DNA of 64,000 bases from Chaetomium olivaceum (lineage: Eukaryota; Ascomycota; Sordariomycetes; Sordariales; Chaetomiaceae): positions 372,001 to 436,000 of the forward strand of contig JAYWVB010000018.1 of assembly GCA_039881045.1 (NCBI GenBank), read 5' to 3'. The notes under the pieces are model-generated. The model did no database searches, was not told the origin of the DNA, and was given only the letters and a program-made list of their open reading frames with translations. How positions within the stretch are numbered: the stretch's first letter is position 1; every line of letters begins with the position of its first letter. Below are positions 44,535 through 52,866 of this stretch, piece by piece. The position numbers and the translations under genes were made by a program.

Positions 44535-45212
44535 GTATGTACACACACACACACACACACACACAATTTATTCCGCCCGGCGGGCCTAACCCGAAAGGGC
44601 AACTATCATGCAATCTACTAATACATATCCTAAAATGGATCCTGGTCTCATGAAGCCCGTACATCCTCCTTTTCTGGCTTATCTCCTTACAAGGTATGTA
44701 CACACACACACACACACACACACAATTTATTCCGCCCGGCGGGCCTAACCCGAAAGGGCAACTATCATGCAATCTACTAATACATATCCTAAAATGGATC
44801 CTGGTCTCATGAAGCCCGTAGGTATGTACACACACACACACACACACACACACAATTTATTCCGCCCGGCGGGCTTAACCCGAAAGGGCAACTATCACGT
44901 GTCTACTAGTACATAAACAATGGATCCTAATCTCCTCAAGCCCGTACAACCTCCTTTTTTCTCACTTATCTCCTTACAATTTTGTCCTTTCTGCTGCGGG
45001 TGCTCGTGGGTTAGTAGTATAAATAGTAAGCTAGCTTGAAGGCCGATCTCCAAGTGTTCAACGTCCTATCTTCGGCGGCTGAAGCGAGGTATGTACACAC
45101 ACACACACACACACACACAATTTATTCCGCCCGGCGGGCCTAACCCGAAAGGGCAACTATCATGCAATCTACTAATAATCCTAAAATGGATCCTGGTCTC
45201 ATGAAGCCCGTA
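44535..45212 (-). repeat. Four copies of a short (TG)n-tailed element
   Basis: Copies begin at about 44535, 44693, 44821 and 45088. Each has, on plus, GGTATGT(AC)n, then AATTTATTCCGCCCGGCGGGC, then CCCGAAAGGGCAACTATCA, and ends ATGAAGCCCGTA; copies 1 and 3 extend further (CTCCTT...CTTATCTCCTTACAA). On minus they end in GGAATAAATTG(TG)n, which looks like the 3' tail of a SINE or LINE with a polyadenylation-like signal. Copies 1, 2 and 4 are nearly identical; copy 3 is diverged. No coding capacity. Confidence 0.75.
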
Positions 45213-45412
45213 CAGTAAAAGGCGAATTGGGTGTCGCTGATTTTTTAGTTAACTTTTTTTAAGGACTGCGGGGTCAGCCTGTGGCTTGCGTGGCTTTGCG
45301 GGTTACATTTCCGTTTTAAGGCTTCTTGGCGCTTACACGGTGCCATTCACAAATGTTCAGCACAGTCTAGTTAACTAACTAGCACAGTGTTTTACTGTCT
45401 TGCTGACCTAAG
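45213..45412 (+). repeat. Left TIR of element 1
   Basis: Starts CAGTAAAAGGCG. The subterminal block CTTGGCGCTTACACGGTGCC lies at 45325-45344, 112 bases from the end. Compared with the right TIR there are a few substitutions and short indels, mostly in T/A runs. Confidence 0.85.
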
Positions 45413-45790
45413 CCAGCTTCAGACAGCTTGCCCAACCTACCCCAACGCGACTTCAGATTCCACTGGGTCCCTTCAACCAGGCATGAGATTGAAACCTTCC
45501 GCATGACAGTATTCAACTGCGCTGCCGGCACCCATATCAGATCCTTCCGCACTTCCATTTGCCTATGTCTCCTTGTTGGGTTTTCCATTTCCAAGCGGGT
45601 AAAGCACCGCCAATCACGATGTCGCGCAGTCTCCTGCGAACACAATTGGCTGCCGCTAGCCGCCGCGAGGCGGGGTGATCAGCGAGCTTTCGTGTGATGT
45701 TGCAATTGCGATCCAACCACACCAACATCGCCGCCTCATCTACGCCGCCTCATCTACGCCGCTTGGGTTGAGGCTGTCCGTCTCAAAGCC
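45413..45790. other. Leader between TIR and NLR start
   Basis: No gene of its own is recognised. It presumably holds the promoter of the NLR; no clear TATA box was found. Confidence 0.3.
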
Positions 45791-48700
45791 ATGCCTCGAG
45801 GACTGCGTTCGTGGTTTGGGAAGGGTTTCCGCCGACATGGCAATGCGAAAGATCGGGAAGGCTCCAAGGGGCAGGAGGAGGACGGCTCTGACGTGCGGAC
45901 CGTTGCCGTTGTGGCGCCGGCGTTTCGAGACCGCAAAGATGCCACCCAAGTGTCTGCTGCCAGCATGCATGTTTCTCGCCTTACCCCCGTACCAGAGCCG
46001 ACGTCTACTCAGCAAATACCCGCCGCCATTCCTACGCCCCGTCGCTGCCAGCCGCTCTGGTTACCGATTTTGCCGACATAGAAACGACCGCCGATGCCCA
46101 TGGCACCACTACTAGCTTGCCCGTACGACTCTGGGACCGTGCCTACAATGCCATCAAACAAGAAGAGGGGGAATTGGTGGATGCATACGAAAAGATCCTG
46201 TCCCGGCAGCTCCAGGATGGCCCCGGCTCGGTGGTGCCCGAGTCCCAGCCGAATACCATCGCCCAAAACAACTCGGACGCGAGGCGCCACCAGATGACCC
46301 GGCTCATTCATGCCGGTCTAGATAAGACTGCAAGGGAGGCTACGGTGAAAGATGGCCTTGGCGTGGCCGTGGATGTCGTTCTGTCAGTCAGGAACATCAT
46401 AAGTTTGGCAATACAGGCCGTACCCCAAGCCGCGCTCGCCTGGACTGGTATTTGTCTCACTCTAGAGGTGCGTTCATCTGGAGGGCGACGTTCTGCATGC
46501 TAACTTCTGCAGCTATTTGCCAACCCCATAAAGGAGACAGAAGCCAACCGTAAAGGGGATCGATTACGTCGTCAAGAGGATGGACTGGTACTGGTGCCTG
46601 TCGGGCAACCTTCTCAAGGATCTCCCAGACTATGCCGACGAGCTCTCGGGAGTGAAACGCGAGTTGGAAAACCAAATCGTCGACCTCTACAAAGTGCTCC
46701 TTTCCTACCAAGTTAAGAGTGTCTGTTCTTATTCCCGCAATCGCGGTCTGGTGTTCCTCCGGGATGTGATTAAGCTTGACAAACTGGGATGCAGACTTGG
46801 GGGCTATTCGAGAAGCCGAGAAGTGCTTCCGAGACGACACACAGACATACAATGCTCAGCAAGTGACGTCTCATCTCGAGCAGCTCGTTAGCCCATACGA
46901 GGAACCAGGAGATACAGCAAATGTCGGAGAGAAGGACCAGCAATGCTGAAGCACCTGCGCCTCACCGATCCTCGCGATGACAAGGCCCGCATCGAGCGGA
47001 CTAAAGGCGACCTCTTGGAGGACTCGTATCGCTGGGTCCTCGACAATACCGACTTTCAGCAATGGCGTGACCGCCCGGAAAACCGACTTGTGGATCAAGG
47101 GCGAACCCGGCAAGGGCAAGACCATGTTACTGTGTGGCTCATCAACGAACTGAGCCGAGACAGGAGTGCTGACGAGTACCGTCGCAATGTTGCCTACTTC
47201 TTCTGCCAGGCTACCGACTCTCGCATCAACAATGCAACCGCCGTGCTACGCGGCCTGATCTACCTGCTTGTCAACCGGCAGCCGTCTCTCCTCTCCACGT
47301 GCGGAGCGAGTAACGACCGCGCAGGCGGAAAGTCTATTCAAGGATACAAAACGTGGGGACGCTCTGTCGAGAATTTCCACCAACATCCTGCGAGATCCCA
47401 ACCTACGAATGACTTCCTGGTCATCGACGCACTAGACGAGTGCGTGACAGATCTGCCACAGCTTCTCGACTTGATCGCCCAGAAATCATCTGGGTCTTCT
47501 CGAGTGAAGTGGATCGTCTCTAGCCGCAATTGGCCGGAGATCGAACAGCAACTGGAGCCAGCGTCGCAGAAAGCCAGGCTGAGCCTCGAGCTGAACGCAG
47601 AAGCTGTCGTTACTGCTGTCAAGGCATACATCCGACACAAGGTGGATCAACTGGCACGGCAAAAGCATTACGATACCAGTACACGAGAGAGGCTGTTCAC
47701 GACTACTTGTCCTTCCACGCCAATGACACGTTCCTCTGGGTGTCGTTGGTCTGCCAAGCGCTTGCGGACCCGAAAGTTCAGAAATGGCATGCTCTACAGA
47801 AATTACGCACGTTTCCGCCTGGACTGGACTCTTTATATGCACGAATGATCGATTACATTCGCGATTCCGAGGATTCCGATCTTTGCAAGCACATTCTTGC
47901 CGTCGCCACGATTGTTCGGCGACCCATCAGCCTTCGGGAACTGACTTCGCTTGTCGAGATGCCTGGTGGTATTTCCGATGACCGGGAGTCTCTGGAAAAG
48001 ATCATAGAGCTTTGCGGTTCGTTCCTGACCCTTCGAGATCAAACGGTTTATTTCGTGCATCAGTCAGCACAGGATTTCCTACTCGGCAAGGCGTCGGACA
48101 AAGCCTCCAAGAAGGCTTCTCAGGTGGCCTTTGGCTGGGTCTTCCCTTCTGGGACAGAATGTGTGGACCATAACATCCTTTTGAGGTCACTCCATGTGAT
48201 GTCTACGGCATTACGGCGTGACATGTACAGCTTATGCGCACCGGGATTTCCAATTGACAGCGTCCGAGTGCCGGACCCGGACCCACTGGCGGCAGTGCGG
48301 TACTCGTGCGTCTACTGGGTTGACCACCTGTGCCACTCGGTTTCCGGCACGAGCACACACCGGGACGATCTTCTACAGGATGGCAGGGTTGTCCACATAT
48401 TCCTCAAGGCGAAGTACCTTTACTGGCTCGAAGCTCTCAGTCTACTCGGAGCTATACCGAAGGGTATCATCGCTACAAGTCAGCTCGAGGGCCTGCTGGT
48501 AAGTATAAGACTGACTCCACACCAGAAACTCAGTCTGACACGGAGATATAGGGAGAAAATGAGGGGCCGCAGTTGACCAACTTTGTTCGGGACGCACACC
48601 GGTTTGCTCTGTCTTACAGATGGGTAATAGAGCAAGCTCCGCTCCAAGCATACGCATCGGGCCTCGTATTCGCTCCAGCTGGCAGCTTGATAAAGGCGTG

Positions 48701-50213
48701 CTTCAAAGCAGAAGAACCTGACTGGATTAGAACGAAGCCGGCTGTGGAAGCGGATTGGAATACATGCCTGCAGACATTGGAAGGCCATAGCAACTCGGTT
48801 CAGTCGGTCGCGTTCTCGCCCGACGGCCAGCGCCTCGCGTCCGGTTCGCGCGACAAGACCGTCAAGATCTGGGATGCCGTATCGGGGCGCTACCTCGAGA
48901 CGTTGAAAGGCCATAGCAACTGGGTTTTATCGGTCGCGTTCTCGCCCGACGGCCAGCGCCTCGCGTCCGGTTCGCGCGACAAGACCGTCAAGATCTGGGA
49001 TACCGCATCGGGGCGCTACCTCGAGACATTGAAAGGCCATAGCAACTGGGTTTTATCGGTCGCGTTCTCGCCCGACGGCCAGCGCCTCGCGTCCGGTTCG
49101 CACGACAAGACCGTCAAGATCTGGGATACCGCATCGGGGCGCTGCCTCGAGACGTTGAAAGGCCATAGCAACTGGGTTTGGTCGGTCGCGTTCTCGCCCG
49201 ACAGCCAGCGCCTCGCGTCCGGTTCGGGCGACAAGACCGTCAAGATCTGGGATGCCGCATCGGGGCGCTACCTCGAGACATTGGAAGGCCATAGCGACTC
49301 GGTTTTGTCGGTCGCGTTCTCGCCCGACGGCCAGCGCCTCGCATCCGGTTCGGGCGACAAGACCGTCAAGATCTGGGATGCCGCATCGGGGCGCTACCTC
49401 GAGACATTGGAAGGCCATAGCGACTCGGTTTTGTCGGTCGCGTTCTCGCCCGACGGCCAGCGCCTCGCGTCCGGTTCGCGCGACGAGACCGTCAAGATCT
49501 GGGATGCCGCATCGGGGCGCTGCCTCGAGACATTGAAAGGCCATAGCTACTGGGTTCAGTCGGTCGCGTTCTCGCCCGACGGCCAGCGCCTCGCGTCCGG
49601 TTCGTACGACAAGACCGTCAAGATCTGGGATGCCGCATCGGGGCGCTACCTCGAGACATTGGAAGGCCATAGCGACTGGGTTCAGTCGGTCGCGTTCTCG
49701 CCCGACGGCCAGCGCCTCGCGTCCGGTTCGCGCGACGAGACCGTCAAGATCTGGGATGCCGCATCGGGGCGCTGCCTCGAGACATTGGAAGGCCATAGCG
49801 ACTCGGTTCAGTCGGTCGCGTTCTCGCCCGACGGCCAGCGCCTCGCGTCCGGTTCGCGCGACGAGACCGTCAAGATCTGGGATACCGCATCGGGGCGCTG
49901 CCTCGAGACGTTGAAGCTCGGCCACCCAATAACCCATATATCGTTTGACTTTACCGATCGCTACCTACTCACCAATGTCGGACGTATTAAATTTGCTACA
50001 ACCACTACCAACAACCCAATTAGGCCGGATGATCTAGAGAGATATAGCTATAGCTTGGGGCAGGATCCGTCCTGGATTACTTGTAATGGCCGGAACGTGC
50101 TCTGGCTGCCGTCGGAATACCGACCGAGTTGTTCGGCGGTCCAAGGTCGGATAATATCCATCGGCTCTACATCGGGACGGGTTTTTCTCATCGGGTTTTC
50201 GCGAGATGTTTAA
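45791..50213 (+). pseudogene. NLR: NACHT_N, NACHT, nine WD40 repeats
   Basis: A basic N-terminus (MPRGLRSWFGKGFRRHG) precedes the NWD NACHT_N domain: LWDRAYNAIKQEEGELVDAYEKIL (about 46,127) and DYVVKRMDWYWCLS. NACHT has Walker A GEPGKGKT (about 47,100-47,125) and Walker B FLVIDALDE (about 47,425). An all-alpha region leads to nine 42-aa WD40 repeats (48774-49907) and a degenerate last blade. Introns are 46468-46512 and 48499-48551. Seven single-base frame changes (near 46,035, 46,555, 46,780, 46,940, 47,080, 47,130 and 47,690) fall in the first half only; the WD40 exon is clean. Family members (HET-E/HNWD type) act in non-self recognition and cell death. It is either a recent pseudogene or one carrying sequence errors. 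Confidence 0.8.
48774..49907 (+). repeat. Nine 126-bp WD40-coding repeats
   Basis: Each unit reads T-L-E/K-GHS-x-x-V-x-SVAFSPDGQRLASGS-x-D-K/E-TVKIWD...SGR-Y/C-LE. Differences are confined to a few positions: 3 (E/K), 7 (N/D/Y), 8 (S/W), 10 (Q/L/W), 26 (R/H/G/Y), 28 (K/E), 35 (A/T) and 40 (Y/C). The rest is nearly invariant in DNA as well, a sign of unit exchange by recombination. Confidence 0.95.
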
Positions 50214-50889
50214 TCATCTCCAAATCTCTTCCGATTCACCATCCCTATTTTTCCATCTTCTAGCGTGCCATCAGAAGGGTCCGGGAGGAAAGGTAGATTT
50301 ATCGGAATCCAATAAGGTTCTAGCATTTTCCATCGATTCTGAGATGACATATTTCATCTAAGGCGAGATTCCAAGCCTCTCTCGCGGAGGCGACTGTGCA
50401 AGTCTAGGCGGCAAAACATGCGTGGGGCTGGTTGGGGAAATCAGGCGCAGCAGCACGTGACAACCGTTGGAAGAGGAGGAGCTCGGAAGGCATGATAACA
50501 GGAGAACGAAAGACTACTGGTTTGTACTTGTCGATTCTCTCTTCAGCTATTACTACCCCAAAATGGTTGTTAAGCGACTAGTCGCATATCACTGTCGCGA
50601 GCAAAGAGGCATTAAGGTTAGTTAACTAACTAGTTAACTAGTTAGTTAGGTACTGTTGTTACCTGCTCCTGTTGCTCCTAGTTTAGGTCAGCAACTGTGA
50701 CGGGGAAGTGCACCTAGGGTTGGGGTTATATATGCACTTCCGCATTGGGACTAGCCCCATTCGCGGACGCTTTCTCACGCTGCAGATGCGCATCCTGTAT
50801 TTTCCCTCTCTTCTTTCCTCAGCTTTCGATTAGCAGAATTGAGAGATTTTGCAGTGCCTTCGCGCCTCGCCTACGTATTGCTCATCGCT
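50214..50889. other. 3' flank of NLR inside element 1
   Basis: No gene is seen. It contains the palindromic stretch GTTAGTTAACTAAC followed by TAGTTAACTAGTTAG (50,618-50,648). Confidence 0.4.
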
Positions 50890-51076
50890 TACAGCAAGAC
50901 AGGGAAAGACTGTGCCAGACTGTGCCGAGCATTTGACGGTGGGAACAGGCACGGTGAAGCGCCAAGATGCCCAAAAAACGGAAATGTAACCTGCAAAGCC
51001 AAGCAAGCCACAGGCTGACCCCGCAGTCCTTAAAAATGTTAACTAAAACTAGCGACACCCAATTCGCCTTTTACTG
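50890..51076 (-). repeat. Right TIR of element 1
   Basis: Inverse of 45213-45412. The shared subterminal block is at 50948-50966 (one base shorter than at the left), 110 bases from the end. TA follows at 51077-51078. Confidence 0.85.
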
Positions 51077-51121
51077 TATGTAACTGACTACTTATATAAC
51101 GTTATAGACCATTGTCGCAAG

Positions 51122-51647
51122 TGGGACTATGCAGTTCTGACGTGCGGGACTATGCCACGTTACACCACCATACATAACCCCAACCCTGGCGCGCGCGCCC
51201 TTTTCTCAGTCAAAACCATCAATTCAATTGAATTCAATCAACAACGCAGTCAAATCTATCAATCTGGGAGCGGCTGAGTCGCTTAAAAACGTAATAAAAT
51301 CTAGATCTACAGAATCATATTTTATTTTTATTTTTTTTCAGTCATGTGACTCTCCCACCTGCGTGCCCGCCCGGCGCCCACATGGGCGCCCGTGTGTGTG
51401 GTGGTGTTGCGTGTGGTGGTGCCCCCCCGGCCCCCGCGCGTTAAACAAACTTCAACAAAGTTCAATTTTATTGCGTTTTTTTGGAAGAATTGAGCGATTC
51501 AATGCGACCGTATTTGCATGCGGGCGCATTGCGAATGCACGCGAATTGAATTGGCAGTTGGGGGGGGGGGGGGATTTATCAGGGTTGGGGTTATGTATAG
51601 GGGAAGTCACGTAGCATAGTCCCGCACGTCGGAAGTGCATAGTCCCA
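51122..51647. mobile_element. MITE-like element with 68-bp TIRs
   Basis: TGGGACTATGCA...GACGTGCGGGACTATGC at 51122-51190 is inverted at 51580-51647 with about 85% agreement, ending GGTTGGGGTTATGTAT on the inner side. The interior is AT-rich with no coding frame and contains homopolymers (T8 near 51,330; G13 near 51,560). No target duplication was identified. It sits between the two NLR-bearing elements but is unrelated to their TIRs. Confidence 0.6.
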
Positions 51648-52164
51648 AACGGCGCTCTCTTTGTTTTAAAATTTTGTAACGGGCTGAGCCTGTAAGGGGC
51701 CTCAGCCTACTCTCCGCCAAAGATTCGAGAGTCGGTGGACTTCTATCTTGTTCAACTTGGTGAGCCCTATCCCATTCGTGGACTTCCATTGCAATGGTGA
51801 GCAAGTGCAATGCCCGCACCTGTCATGCCACAGTGTCAATCTTAGGTGTCGTGTTACATGTCTGCCTGCCTTCCTTGTCCTAAGCCTTCGGTGGGCGAGC
51901 CATAAGGGCCCTGATATATACATGATTGCAGGGCTTCCTGTATAGGACGCCACGGAAACCCGGAAAAACAAACTGCCGCCTCCCTCCTAATTAGACTCCA
52001 GAGAGCCTTTACCCCGAATCTACGGTCTCGGGTAGTGTATTGCAACTAGCTGATGACGATTCTAGTATACTGAGCGTAAGGAAGAAAAAGGAACAAGAAA
52101 AAAAATAGTAACGCATCGTGCTGGTTTTCCGTCTGATTAGGTGGAGATAGGGACTGAAAAGGGG
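51648..52164. other. Intergenic, no gene seen
   Basis: About 500 bases with no supported gene or repeat, followed by the TA flank of element 2. Confidence 0.4.
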
Positions 52165-52166
52165 TA

Positions 52167-52310
52167 CAGTCGCTCGCGAAATCGCCTTCCGCTTTTCCCT
52201 CTCTCTTCGATTGTCTGGGGGCCTGTTTTGGGGCCTCTTGGCGCTTACACCGTGCCTGTTCCCACCGTCAAATGTCCCGCACAATTCAGCACAGTGCTGC
52301 TTCACGGGCT
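52167..52310 (+). repeat. Left TIR of element 2
   Basis: CAGTCGCTCGCGAAATCG at the tip. The shared block CTTGGCGCTTACACCGTGCC is at 52237-52256, 70 bases in, followed by TTCCCACCGTCAAATG. Confidence 0.9.
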
Positions 52311-52866
52311 CCTACTAGATGCGCGGGTCCGGAGCAGGGTCCACATGGACCGCAATGCTACCTGACAAGGGCCCCATGAGTGTGCAGCATGGACAAGTTC
52401 CGCGACAATCATGGGAAAAGGAGAAACGCAGTGGAGCTTAGCAAGCCGGGCCACCTGATATTCTAGCCTAGGAGCGGTGGCAAGGCGGAAATTCGAGAAA
52501 GAGTGGCAACCTTAGTGGCAAATTCAACTTCTATAAAGCAAGCGCTTCCCCCAGGCCCCTCATCTTAGGGGGAGAAAAATAAGATATTAAATACTTAGTT
52601 AAACCATTACGCTCTAATCTACGGAAAATACCATACGTTACTTAATAGTAGTAAAACTATAGGCATCGCTTCGTTCGTCAGTCGCGCGGCCCTTCGCTAC
52701 GCTACGGGGCGCTTTTTTCCTCTCTCCTGCTCCTGGCAATTTTCCTGTCCCTCTCCGGAGGACAATCCGGGTTAGGGTTGATACGGGAGAGACGAAGCGC
52801 CAATATCTATCCGTCGGCCAACAACTCCCTCTATCTGAGCCTTACTATTACGCCTGCTTTAGTTAT
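52311..52866. other. Spacer inside element 2, NLR 3' flank
   Basis: No gene was recognised between the left TIR and the stop codon of the NLR. Confidence 0.4.

Larger units (their letters stand above)
45213..51076. mobile_element. TIR element 1 carrying a NACHT-WD40 NLR gene
   Basis: 5864 bp. The first 26 bases (CAGTAAAAGGCGAATTGG...) match the reverse complement of the last 26 exactly, and good pairing continues for about 190 bases on each side (45213-45412 and 50890-51076). Both ends are flanked by TA (45211-45212 and 51077-51078). CAGT ends plus TA fit the Tc1/mariner superfamily (pogo/Fot-like). The only gene seen inside is the NLR at 45791-50213; no DDE/DDD transposase is present. It reads as a non-autonomous element that captured a host NLR. 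An alternative is a chance inverted duplication around the gene, made unlikely by the TA flanks. Confidence 0.75.

Noticed and set aside
44530..44853. Minus-strand frame with Cys-Val repeats
   Set aside because: A (TG)n microsatellite reads as CVCV; not a protein.
44535..45212. Regularly repeated units, considered as a CRISPR array
   Set aside because: Fungal nuclear DNA; units carry microsatellite tails and there are no unique spacers of constant length.
48442..49937. Long minus-strand frames inside the WD40 array
   Set aside because: Repeat-driven shadows of the plus-strand WD40 exon.
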